Source: Malachius bipustulatus
Taxonomy: Eukaryota; Arthropoda; Insecta; Coleoptera; Melyridae
DNA: 64,000 nt
Direction of reading: 5' to 3'
Assembly (NCBI GenBank): GCA_910589415.1
Contig: OU342634.1
Coordinates: forward strand, 20,023,144 to 20,087,143
Shown here one piece after another: positions 12,346-24,886 of the stretch. A program made the position numbers and the translations under genes. The number at the start of each line of letters is the position of its first letter. Position 1 is the stretch's first letter. Under the pieces are notes generated by a model, which had not been told where the DNA came from, searched no databases, and saw only the letters and a program-made list of their open reading frames with translations.

Positions 12346-13797
12346 CAAATTTTTTTAATTGGTCGATTAAGTCTAATAATGTCTGTTTAGAGAATCAACT
12401 AACAAATCTGAAAAACCACAAGATACGCCTAGTTTGATATAGTAGTTGATTCCGAGCTGTTTTTTCGTAGTCCATGGAGATTTGTTTCGGTTATTTCGTC
12501 TAAAATTGCGGTAGACATATCATCAACGAGTCTGTGTGCGCTCAAGCGACAGCCGTTCAATCGTAGTAAACACGAGGAGTGATAATAGAGCCAAGTCCCG
12601 CAAAATTATACGGTTAAACAAAAAAGCATTTCATAACATATTTCAATCAAAATTTTATCTAATTTTGAAAAAGTTTAAAGTCTCACTCTTTTAAGTATCT
12701 CAAAATTGGATACATAATTATAAAGATTTAGAGTTGGTAGTAAATTGATTTTCTTATTTTATTTATTTTAATATTGATGATAAATCGAGCTAAAATGAGA
12801 TTTTGCTGCCAAGAAATAAAATTCTTCGCTATAAGATTTAGAAGGTAGGAACGGGAACTGCAAATTTCCTCTCCGATTGTAAATCACACTGTAATAGTGG
12901 ATATTTCTAAAGAACTTGTAGATTCAAATACGTAATTTGATTTCGGTGTAGTAGAATCAGCGCAGCAGGCTAAGTCGATTTTTCATTTCCGATATCATCT
13001 GTGACATTTGTGCAAGTTCGACCCTGGCAAAAAGTTGAATCCAATTTTCCAGTTGGTCTCCCGCAAAACTTTCTTTTACATTTTCAGCTGAAAATAAAAC
13101 AATTTGGGACATATTGTCGCATCGTGGTTTAGAGACGGAAAGGGAATAGTAGAAGTATAATAAGTTTGAGGTCATGTGTCTGTTTCATAGAAGAAAATGA
13201 ATTTTTTTATGTCCACTCGGGGAATTTGATGGTTGTTGCTCAAATTCACTCGATTTCTAAGACATGGATACATGCACGTCGATATGTATTTTCTGAATTT
13301 ATTATTGGGATAGAGTGTGAAACTTTTGTTGGAAACTTCTCCTTTGTCGCATTTGATTTTACTGGAAATTCTAACTTGTTTTCAAAACATACACCAGCCT
13401 CCCATAGGAGAGGTTTTTTTAGAATCGAGGCCTGGTATATAAATGCCCTAAGTAAATATCCGCTTAATTGGCTTTATTTTAGTATGATGGAGTTTGGCTC
13501 TGTTAATCGATTTTCATTATGAAAGTTTTTAATATAAAACAAAGATAAATATTTTGTGAAATCAAATATATCCTCTTCATTGCTTATGCAGTCGTTTTGA
13601 TTTTAACATCAGTTTCATTAAAATTCATTTAAATGTATTATAACAACAACAGACACACACACTCTCTCTCTCTCTCTTAGTGAGAATTGCGTTCAAATGA
13701 CGTTGGCGTCAAAAAAAAAAATTATCTGTCGATGCTCCAACATTTTTTTAACAAAAACTTGATAAAAAATAAGAGACATTCACATAGTTATACTAAT
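12346..13797. other. Intergenic; CA/CT microsatellite
   Basis: No recognisable gene. The plus-strand ORF at 13,166-13,522 (118 aa) has no family signature. A simple (CA)n(CT)n tract lies at about 13,651-13,677. Confidence 0.4.
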
Positions 13798-13944
13798 GCC
13801 CGTATTCACAAACGATAATTTCCTAAATAATTACGTAATCAATTATCCCTATCTCATTCTATTGCAAAAAAACTGCATATCTCCATGTCACTCATTTGAA
13901 TAATTACGGAATTATTTAGGAAATTATCGTTTGTGAATACGGGC
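13798..13944. mobile_element. 147-bp hairpin MITE
   Basis: The ends GCCCGTATTCACAAACGAT... and ...ATCGTTTGTGAATACGGGC are inverted copies extending about 37 bp each (to AATAATTACG), with about 70 bp between. A compact palindromic MITE with no coding capacity. The element at 43,265-43,393 shares the CCGTATTCA end. Confidence 0.85.
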
Positions 13945-16900
13945 ATAAGTGTGTCTAATTGCAGCTAATCTTATTACAACATATTATACCTATGGAAGTC
14001 TAGTCATTCTTGAGTATGAAGGGATTTCTTATATCACATATTTGACTTTTTTATCATTTTTATTAGATTCCTATTTGATTCGCCTGAGAACCAGATAAGA
14101 TTATACATTTTTAGGATAGCAATTTTCTGCAATCTTCTACGCCAATGGTCGATAATAAAGAATCTTAATAAAAATGTATACTCTTTTTAAAATATCACAA
14201 ATGGTTCTGGCATACAAACATCAGGCGGAACATTGTTGGCCGCAGCATCCTGAGCCTTATCGCGATACTTTTCTCATATTTGACGTTATTTTCGTCCTTG
14301 CTAAGGCAGAATCGGAGCGGAACCTATTTTTACATATGGAACGTTGCCGTTTCAGGGTGAAACCATTCTTACGATAAATCAGCTGTGATTTGTTCTGGTC
14401 GTATACGCGCAATAAAAATAAATAGGTTTGGTATGAAGCCAGGGCATAAAGATGTGGTCTGGCTGTATTATTTGCGAATAAAGTTCCTCTTATAGACATG
14501 TTTGTATGCAAATGAGGCAGATATCGAGGCCTCGCTCTGTAACCGCATCAACTTCGCCCTTCTATACGTGAATCCTGGCCAATGAACCGTGAGGACGGCG
14601 AGCGCTGAACCAAGCTGCATCTTATCGGGACCCAGCTTTGAATGTACCACGACGTCGCCCACCTACCACCCCCAATAAGCAATTCCCGACAAGAAAAACC
14701 AAATTAAAAATAAATACAAATATTTCTCCATCTTATTTTTGGATTTTTCTTGATATAGCATCGCGAAATTTTTTCAAAGCTTCTTTTTCAAGTTCATTGG
14801 AGTGAATAAGAATTTTACTACTATTATATTTTATTTTTATTATTACTGATTCGGTGCAGTAGGTAAGTAAAATGGAAATTTCAGAGGAAATAATTAGGTG
14901 TTATCCTAATGGACATGATCTAAGGTTCTGTGAAGAAATTTGTACAGAAACTAATAATTATTGTATTATCAGTTTATAAATAATTATAAAAGAGCGATGA
15001 GATAATAATTAAGTCATCGTAAACGTTTCGGGTAGTTAAAATCAGATTCAGTCATAAAACTAAAAATACCCACAGAAGAAGTAGGATTAGATATCCTCCC
15101 CAGAAGTTACGACAGTATTATAAAATATTACTGTATTATGTATGAGCTCCTTATACTTTATACCTTCAAAGCTTTCATTACAAATAAGAAGCGGTCCTAA
15201 ATTATGCGAAGGAAAGTTGTTGGCGGCAGCGTAAGCCCTGGGAGAGCAGTATTAATCATCTTACATCTTCACCGCTCCTTCAGGACTCAACCTTCTGACT
15301 ATCTCCGGCAACTTATCCTGAATCAGATTATTTATCATATTTTCTCAGGTACGCGTTATACATCAAAGTCAGGTTCAGTATGGGATACTTGTACGACAAA
15401 AATGCCTAACACAAATGCGTTGTCGTAAAATGAATGACTATTTTGTTAAGGGCGATCCAGAATTTCTTTGGAAAGGGAATTCACTTCAGAGAAAAGTCTG
15501 GATGGAATTTGAAGTCATGGACTGTTGGAAATATCACATCTTTATGGAGACAAGTCAGTAGCGCGTCTCATTGTTTGAATATTCAATTATATTATGTCAG
15601 AATTGATATGCATTACGAAATGACGGATAGCTCACTCAAAACTTATTTTCGTAAATAACTTATTTACGAGTAAAATTAGGTTTAAAAGCGATACCAGAAT
15701 TGTAATTCCGAAGAATTAGGTCATCATTTACAACACATGTCTATCAAATTACAAAGAGAATCGTTATTTTTAAAATTTAAGGGACGCTTCTGTGCTAATC
15801 GACTCCCTATATCCTTACGATTTTCACTTTATTTCATGTTTCAATATATTTTATTGGTTGGAATTTCATTTTAGTGACTACTGGTTAGGCAGTAGGTAGG
15901 TAATTATTAAGTAATGTACAAATGAACAACAAAGAGAAATTCCTCTAACTCTTTGTTGCAAACTCCATTATACAATAATTCAAAATGCACCTACCTAATA
16001 ATAACAATATTACCTACTTGCAATTTCTACAATAATTATAAATACTTAGTTGTTATTTAAGTATTTCTATTCAATCATTAGTTTTATTTGTACAGTTCTC
16101 AAATAAAAATATTGAAAAATTTAGATTGTGCATTAATCTGTGGTCGTAGGAAAAATAGTGAGCAATATTCGTGTGGAAAGTGCTATTTTACACTCGTGGG
16201 ATTGTCACTATAGACATTTTGTATTGAAATTTATGCCAAGACTGATGATTAATTGAATGTTAAGAAGTATAATAAATAACAATTTAGGTCGCTCTCTGAA
16301 ATTGTATATGTTTCTTTGTTTTAGGACAGTTATTAAAATTATTAAAACCAGCAGAGATTGTCCAAAATGTTCTGAATCCGTGGTCAATATTTTAGCAAAA
16401 TTGAGTTGTCAAAGCAAATCAATTAAAAAGTTGACATCACCCGATTTTATCAGCTGACCGTTAGTAAAATCCCATGCGAGATTAATTTAATCACTTCCCG
16501 AATGACTCCATCACCTTCTAGTCCAGGAATGAAATACCAAAGACTGAACCAGTTCGTTGTGACCCTGTGGCGAGAAATAGGTCCCTTTGTAAGGACGACA
16601 AGATCACAGTCTAACTGCCGTGCAATCATGTATAGTGTGCTAAAAGCTCCATCAATCAGGCCTCTACAGGTGATTCCTGCGACGCAATCAGGATAATGGC
16701 CCAGCAGCACCGCTCTGTGACTGTTGCAAGCCTCCCGGGAAGGGAACGATCAGGTAAAGACAGGGATAAGCGACCAAAGGTAAGAGGAGGCTCCAAACAG
16801 TGTGGCTAAATCTATAATTTATAAACAATTTGTAGCTTGAAAGTATTGGAATCGCTTTTTACGTTTACAATAATTATTATTGCTAACGATTTTACGATTA

Positions 16901-19479
16901 ATGAGACGTTCCGAAGCAATTTAGTAAATGTTATAAAGAGGATTTCTGTAAATTGGATATTTATCGAATTACGATATATTGAGCTTCAGAGTAGCCAAAC
17001 ATATCGAGAACAACAACTTAACCTCCGTACTTGGGCATTTCTGTAAGGTAAACAAATATTTCTGATTCTTTTTGGTACTACTGTTAATTAAACCAATTTT
17101 TTGGCGTTTTTTCGTACAAAAGCTGGATTATCATAAAAGTGCATAAAATTAAAAAACCTTCTTGGGCATCAATCAGTGCATTTTTCTGCGTTAGGTAATT
17201 CAATTAGGTACCTACGAAAAAAATATATTTACATTTTTTGTCCGGTAAACGTTTGTATTTGTTTTTTTTCCATCTCGCATATACACGGGCTCAAAAAATA
17301 CCAATTCTTGCCATTTTCTACTCCTATAGAGCAGGGAAACGCACTTTAGCATTTATGAGCAAATAGTTATAAGTAATAGGCTATAACAATTTTCCAAAAT
17401 ACCTTCAATAATAATTATTATTGTTTTACATTTTTATTATTATTATACAGACATCAGTATATTTTGATGAGGTACTTCGTCATCTCTTCTGGTTTCTCGT
17501 TGATTCCGACGGGGAAATAATTAAATTGAAGCAGCATGGGGGTTGGATCAACTGCTGTTACAGAAGGATAGCACGAAAGAAAAAAAGAATTATTTATTAC
17601 CGAAATAAAAGGAACAATATGGTGCCTTTGGTAACGTCAGGTCACGTTATCATTTTATCATTTTGATTGGTTGCTGACGCAAAAATCACCAGGTTTGAAT
17701 AAAATCGGTTTACGTAATGTTTTAATATTTGGTACTTAGTATTTTTGCAGTGCTTTTTTTCACTTATGAGAGCTCTTCACTCTCCAATGCGAATTTTGTT
17801 TCAGTCCTGAAAAATACTATTTTATGCACTTGCTATACACCGAGCTATACACAGGTATTTATTATTTGCATAAGTTTATGTTTCTTACATTCCTAATTAT
17901 TTTTTAAAGTTCACTAGGTATTATAATTATAAATAAAGCTTACATGATATTTATATTTATATCAAATTGAGACCATCCATTCCTTTAGTTAACTGATGAA
18001 CTGCTCTAAAATAGAGATACGTAAATTTGAAGACTATATCATATCAAAGAGAACATTTTTTATTTATTTATTTATTTGGATCATTATGCCATAATCAGTA
18101 ATTCAAACTCGCGCATATTTTAGCTAGGTATTTAACCTAAAGACAGTTTTTTTTATTTAGGTTCATTAGTACTAAGTAAGCATCTAATATCGAGATACCT
18201 ACTTCAATAAGACATCAAATCCGTCTCCTTTATATAGAAAAACCTATTTCAGGACCAGTTTCATTTTATGTAATGGTAGGTTTCGGGTAACTAATCTTCT
18301 TCAAAAAGCTTTTCTTTAAAAGCTTGAATATTAATATACGTAATCCCATAAGAAATATTATGAGCTCAAAATTTTGTAAAATTTATGTTTTCAACCCTTA
18401 CTTCGTAGAATCTCTGCATACTAATGGATGATAAATAAAACACTTCTGTTTTATTATCTGATTCATTCATACATATGTCTGAAGATGCTACTTTATAAGT
18501 AGCGAAACACGTGTAAAATTGGTAATATCCATCATTCCACAGTCGAATTTTTCAAAACATGTTTGGATTGAGTGCTTTACTCCATCACTTAAAATTTTGA
18601 TTTGATATTGCAATGAAATAGAAATCTATTGAGACCTTTCACAAGAATTACTAACGTTTTCTATGTAAATTTAGCAATTGATACTTTTCAGCCGTTATAA
18701 CTAAAATTATTCATACAAGTAAACGCAAAAACATAAACAAATCACACGAAGTAAAAAATGTGTCCTGCTTGAACGTTATATTAGGGCCAGATTTTCCATA
18801 ATATGAAATTACAGTAGATAAATTCAGTTTTAATTGCGGTCATTTAAAGAACTGCTTTGGTAATGTTGCATTCAGGAACATCAAAGAGCAAATTTTCTAG
18901 AAATTGGAAGGTTCAATTGGAAATATGCGAGCTTTTCCAGGGACGTTTTATTCTACCAATCCCAGATCCCTAGCAAGATTGCATTCGTAACAAGTTCTGT
19001 TTCTGGCATTGTATAAAAGCCGTTTTTCCGTGTAACAAGTTTAAGGGGAGGTCTTTTGAATAAGCGGGTACGTGAGTTCAGGTAAATCCTCGGTATTGTT
19101 TCCGAGTCATTGTCTCAAATCTGCGTGAATGTGTGGAGTATCAATTGGAAAACAATTCTATTGTATCTAGAACTCACCCGATTCAAACAGCTTTGGCTTA
19201 ACTAAATCCGCGCTCACGCCTCCAGTTTCTCAGAAATTTACTGCCGAAGCTTGAGTTTCCCAGAAGTCTTAGGCTTTACGTATCATGTAACTTACAGGAC
19301 AATTTTCTTATGAGAAGTTTCTAATTTAATTTAAATTTTTTTATTATTTATCTTATGGGTTAGGTTTTAAGATATAGCAGTTATAAAAAATTCGGAGTTA
19401 CCTATGCCCAATGAAATGACGCTATTTTGAGAATATTTTCTTTTTTATTACCAGTTTTTGTTCAATTCGATTATACAAA
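13945..19479. other. Intergenic, no gene recognised
   Basis: Mostly AT-rich. GC-richer unique blocks lie at about 14,190-14,660 and 16,440-16,800. Open frames exist there on both strands but none matches a family I recognise and no exon structure is supported. A short CTGAAGATGCTAC...GCGAAACACGTG motif at about 18,480-18,512 resembles the conserved terminal motif of some Penelope-like elements (weak). Confidence 0.35.
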
Positions 19480-19605
19480 GGTGATTCAGTGGTATGTACC
19501 ATAAATTAAGGGGATTGTAGATAAAGTTACAAAATTAAGAAAATCTAAATAAATTTTTTCCCGAAAATCTTTTTTTTTACCGAGATACAGGTTGTTTAAA
19601 TGTCG
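19480..19605 (+). repeat. Fragment of mariner-like TIR
   Basis: AAGGTGATTCAGTGG..., TACCATAAATTAAGG and TTGTAGATAAAGTTA run parallel to 11,411-11,535 in the same order, including the inner GAGATACAGG. This is a lone, diverged copy of that element's end. Confidence 0.55.
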
Positions 19606-22240
19606 ATTTTCGGAACGGGTTTTTGTTGTATCTTTCTACGGAGTGCACGAATAATTACGAATTTTTGCACGCGGCTTTTCTATGTAATAGTATTTGTAAA
19701 AAATTCTCCTGACACCCATGGCCTCATAAAAAATCTGAACTGTTATTTTTTCATTTTTATAGTTTTTTCGGAATACCACTATAAATTACTATACACACTT
19801 AGGTACTAAATTTCAATAGGATGCACCGTTTTCGACAATAATTCAAATGTAATATAAAGAAATCAATCAATTTTTGACAACGATGAAATATTCCAGAAAT
19901 ATAAAAAGAAGACCTAACCCAAGCTCCGAACTGAAAAGATTCCTTGTAAAAATCCCTCATAATACTAACTTATGGAAATTGTATTTCAAATTACTGCCAC
20001 AGAATATCCTTTCAAAATTCGAAATAAAAATGGTTCTTGTTTCTGGTCAAATTTTTTCTAACTTTGGGGATCAGTATTATAGTACTCGGTGAGCCAGATC
20101 AGAAGTCTTCATTTTTGTAAGGCAGATGCCGACAATGTTGAGGTCTTCATTGGATGATCGTCCTTTCATACCTTAAGTATCTATGCTGAGTCTGTCATGC
20201 ATCAAAAAAGTGATTGTGATTTTACTATTATAATAATTGATTTGAACTATTAGTAATATTCATGGTTACTCTCGCCAGAACTCCTTCTTACTTTTTTATT
20301 AACCCCTTTTTTAGCAAACTTACTTTTCCTGCTTACATATATGATTCATTCTTATGCTCATGTTATTATTTTATTATAATAATATGCTGATTTCATGTTG
20401 CGTAACTTTAACAACCAAATCTAAATGTACAGTGTATGGTAAGCTATAAAACTCCATTCAACATTACACCGTCTTGTATAAAACTTCTTGAAGACGGAAA
20501 TGGGAGTTAAAGAGAAGGCTTCGCTTGGAAAGTTCTTTTCCCAGAGCTCAAAGAGAAGACGAACGGGTTATATATGGAGCACCACCAGGATCTACGAGCG
20601 CGTCGAATTAAACAGACCATAGATATAGAATCACCCAAACTTTAGTTCTCCTACAACAATTACGGTTACAGTGGTCGGTGACTTTGTGCTCTAAAGTTCG
20701 TAAGCGAGAAGAATAACACGCGCAGAGTTGGAGAAACATCTTGCAATATCGCTAACAACTACGGGGGTAAAGTTATAGGAATTGGTTTGGTTTCGCACTG
20801 TTAGATACTTATGAGGTCTTATTAGTTTATCTTGAAATATAAGGAAAATGTTAGGAAGATCAAAATTTGAATTATTTGAGTGCATTTTTACAAGATATTC
20901 AATAAATTCTTCTTCAAACTATTTAAATTATTTTTTAAGCATTTTTAAATTTTTTTTTAGTAAGCTTTGCCACTAGAGACGCTCTTAATTAATAAAAAAA
21001 ATACAGGGGCAAAATAATTTGAGGCGTTCGTCTTAAATATTAACATTAAGTTCCTGCTTGATTAATATTTTTTTGCTTGTAGTTTTAATAGCATCACTTC
21101 ATAAATTCCTAATGAGAATATAAGTTTTCTTACGACTAGATAAAAAAATGATCGATTATTGTTTGATGCTTTCACAAAGCAAATAACTTTCACTTTTTTA
21201 TACTTAGCTGGTGATGAAAGATCTTGCGTAGATGTAGTCACTTGAAGTTTTTCTACAGAGTTTTTTTTCAAAGAGAGATTTGTTATTTACTGAAACCCTT
21301 TGAGAGTTACTGGAGTGACATAACAGGGTAAAAATTGAATTGACTAAATTTTATTCATTGTACCTATGCGTAACTACGAAGCTGCACGATTGTCTACAAA
21401 ATTACTTAAATATCAACTTTGCTCGATATTAAAGTAAAATTTATAAAACGAGAAAACTTCCGCCATTTTAATAATTAAAAGCTTCATTCCCTGAAGCGTT
21501 GGATGACGGCGTAAATAGTAGGTATCTGTTTTTGTAGAATATTTTTATAAAAGTGTTTTTGAATGTGTCATTTAAAAATATTCGCACACCTGCGAATAAC
21601 CATCAAACAGAGAAACAGATCGATATAATTTTCATCCACTGCTGAAGTTCATAATATGTTACTGGTTGCTTGTTCGTTCTTTAATATGACAATCACTTTA
21701 TTGCCAACTAGTCATGTAATCAATTAATTAATCGTGGGTGCTCGCTTTATATTTGACGCCATTTATAGGCCCCAAAACGTGATCAAAGTGACAGTTATTA
21801 ACAAATCGTTTGTATGTGCTAAATTATCCTTCAATAATAATTATTGTGTACTTCTACCTTCATAATTGGCATGACTGACGTCAGTAAAAGTATTGTTCCC
21901 TATGAAAATATAATTTAACGAAAGCTCCAAGATTTTTTTGGTTCAATTGTTTAATTTGACCCAATTTTATGACGTACTTATAACGATCTCACATTATTTA
22001 CAAGGTTCACGCTTAGTCAACCGATATTACAATAGCTTCAGAAACATCAAAAATAAACTCAGATTCATTGGGCTGATTGAATTAATTATTAGTTGTTCAG
22101 ATGATGAACGCCTGTGAAAGACAAAGAGATTTTTTTTATTTCCAGTAAATAGAATTTCTACGTCACTAGGTACTTACTTACTGCAAAATAATAATTATAA
22201 GGGCACATGAATAAAAGAGGAACTTTCAGTTTTCCGAAGG
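19606..22240. other. Intergenic, nothing recognised
   Basis: AT-rich. The block 20,460-20,700 is somewhat GC-richer but unassigned. Confidence 0.35.
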
Positions 22241-24145
22241 TATACACCGTGTTTTATATTAAGTCGGCACTATTGCTAACTTCGTTATTATTTAAGCTAG
22301 AAAGTCGGTTAAACTAGCAAACTAGTAGTATTTTTTCTCTTGAATAAAATGGCGATAACAGAAAAACAATTGAATATCGCGATTTCGAGATATTTATTTA
22401 TTTATTTATTTATTTAAATCAATTTGCCCAACAGAACAGGTCCACTTACAGGCAAACTAAAAAAGTGAATACAATTAATAATAACAAAAGTAAACCAAAG
22501 GTAACCCCAAACAATCATAAATAATATTCAGTCTCACTGAATAAACAAAAACAGGAATAACAAAGTTATCAATAAAACAAAAGTCACATCGAAGCATTAC
22601 ACAAATCAACCAAGTTAACCTATTTATACATACAAACATACTGACAAGCAGTATAGCTTAACACGTATATTAATATTAATAACAATAATAATAACAAAAA
22701 CAAAAAACATCAAAGCCAAGCAACTACTCGCAGTTTTGCTCTATGAAATTGTAGAATTCTCTAAAATCACCAAAGATATCACAACCCGCGAACTCACCTC
22801 ATTATAAAGGCTGCACATACGACTTACAGGAGAGTTCTGCAATATACAAGTCCTGGCTTTTGAATTGTAAAAGGTTGTACATTTACGGGTCGCCTGTCTG
22901 GGGACCAAAAAGTTAAGTCTCTCCAACAGAAATGGACAATCAATATTATATGATACAATATTATAGAGGAATTTAAGATTTATTACTGTCCGCCTGGAGG
23001 AGAGAGCCTTACATTCAAAGTTAGATAATAATCTCATATGATCATATCCCCTAACAGGGTAGACTCCGCACTTCTTATAATGTAAATTTAAAAAAATGTA
23101 AATTTTTTAATGGAACACCCTGTATATTTTTAGATGGATCGGTTGCAAAAATTTTTTAAAGGAAAAAGTCTTCATGCACTATGATCCTAAAATAATAAAT
23201 TCATTAATTATTATTCATTATTTTATTACTCCCACAGTAGGCTGCGACAATTATTGTAATCAAAAATTTTTATACCTACCTACGTAATGTAACATAAAAA
23301 ATTATGTCGTCCTCCATAGTGTATTTTTTGATTAAAAAATACACAAAAAAAAGGAGTTGTTACATTGAAAAGGATTTAATTTTAAATAAACTAATAACAG
23401 AACTTGTCCGTGTTTTAAATTAAGTCGGCACTATTGCTAACTTCGTTATTAATTGAGCTAGAAAGTCGGTTAAATTAGCAAACTACTTAGTAGTATTTTT
23501 TCTTCTGAATAAAATGGCGAAAACAGAAAAACAATTGAACATCGCGTTTTCGAGATATTTAAAAAAATGAAAATTTTTTTGTGGAATACCCTATATATAT
23601 TTTTAGATGGATCGATTGCAAATTTTTTTAAAGGAAAAAGTCTCTATGCACTATGATCCTAAAATAATAAAATTTTACAACAGAAACAAGTTCTGTTATT
23701 TGTTTATTTAAAATTAAATCCTTTTCAATACAACAACTCCTTTTTTTGTGTATTTTTTTATAAAAAATACACTATTGAGGACGACATAATTTTTTTACCT
23801 TACATTACGTAGGTACACTAAATTACAATAATGTCGCAAAACCTACTTTGGGAGTAATAAAATGATGAATAATTGGAGAATTTATTATTTTAGGATCATA
23901 GTGCATAGAGACTTTTTCCTTTAGAAAAAAATTTGCAACCAATCCATCTAAAAATATACAGGGTGTTCTATTAAAAAATTTACATTTTTTTAAATATCTC
24001 GAAATCGCGATGTTCAATTGTTTTTCTGTTTTCGCCATTTTATTCAGGAGAAAAAATACTACTAGTTTGCTAATTTAACCGACTTTCTATCTCAAATAAT
24101 AACGAAGTTAGCAATAGTGCCGACTTAATATAAAACACGGTGTAT
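22241..24145. mobile_element. Compound mariner-like MITE with three end copies
   Basis: The end sequence ACACCGTGTTTTATATTAAG...GTCGGCACTATTGC occurs at 22,241-22,392 (+), again at about 23,405-23,570 (+), and inverted at about 23,990-24,145. A sub-terminal block (GATGGATCGGTTGCAAA...ATGCACTATGATCC) accompanies each copy. This looks like one foldback element inserted in or partly duplicated by another of the same family, then further split by a LINE insertion at 22,393-23,072. Confidence 0.7.
22393..23072 (-). pseudogene. 5'-truncated LINE 3' end inserted in MITE
   Basis: The minus strand encodes a run of about 100 aa: CGVYPVRGYDHMRLLS, then SSRRTVINLKFLYNI, IDCPFLLERLNFLVP and SRMCSLYN. This is the typical post-RT C-terminal region of insect Jockey/CR1-type LINEs (pattern 'L..RR...L.FLY..L...ID.P.LL..I.F.VP'). 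After the stop comes about 340 bp of 3' UTR and a terminal (AAAT)n tail (22,418-22,393 on minus). Five-prime truncation near 23,072 is the usual outcome of target-primed reverse transcription. Confidence 0.75.
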
Positions 24146-24284
24146 TGGTGCGAATTACTTTGTAATTCATGAAAAAAGTCATACCCTTTCACTGTTATTG
24201 AAGTTGGACGTCACCATAAAAAAATTTAATTCGAATTATTAAAGTTTCCCACCTGCTATCCTAATTATACCTAATCTATCGAAC

Positions 24285-24800
24285 AATGTATATGAGAAGC
24301 TATTACCAAGGGCGTAGAAGGAGGGGGGAGGAGGTCAGGTGGGCCCGGCCCATTCCAAAAATCCTTCTGGCCCACCCGAGAGAGAATTTCAAATTAATTG
24401 AGACCCGACTTTCAGATTTCCGGACTTTCGAGGTAACCGGCGAACACAGTTTATGGAATTATGATTGTTTCAGTAGCCTACTTGCTTAGAATTACTTTTA
24501 TTTATTTTACTTATTTTATTTACTTATTTTTGTTGTCTTTAGCTTTTGTCAGTTCCTTTGATTTTTTTTTTTTTAAGAGGGAGCATCGGTCTTAACTGTG
24601 TAGGTCAGACATAGTCGCTCCACTCTGGTAATTCCTGGCATCGAGATCTAGCTCATTTAGACACACACACTTCAAATTACACAAACATAATATATTTATA
24701 TATATATATGATATGTATTATATTTGATAGATTAGATATATTTGCCTTTTAAACCTTCGATCGCTTGTTCTACTTTTCACAGACATTCAAAAATGAATCT
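24285..24800. other. Possible DNA-transposon debris and simple repeats
   Basis: GGGCGTAGAAGGAGGGGGGAGG...GGGCCCGGCCCA near 24,310-24,380 resembles degenerate termini of hAT-type elements common in insects, but it is not diagnostic. A (TA)n-rich tract lies at about 24,690-24,715. Confidence 0.3.
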
Positions 24801-24810
24801 GAAAAGTAAA

Positions 24811-24886
24811 GCGGGCCGAGCTGAGTTTCGAACCCGCGATCTATGGCTCCGTGGGCCAGGCGGAGAACCGGTAGGCCACGCCAGTC
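24811..24886 (-). repeat. tRNA-derived SINE-like fragment
   Basis: On the minus strand an A box TGGCCTACCGG (24,878-24,868) precedes a CTCCG/CGGAG anticodon-stem-like hairpin with a 9-nt loop. A B box GGTTCGAAACT (24,834-24,824) follows. The 9-nt anticodon loop and missing acceptor stem exclude a working tRNA, so it is most likely the head of a SINE. Confidence 0.55.

Noticed and set aside
13166..13522. 118-codon ORF as a gene
   Set aside because: No conserved motif, no splice sites, AT-rich composition like the background.
24811..24886. Functional tRNA gene
   Set aside because: Nine-nt anticodon loop and no acceptor stem; SINE-like only.
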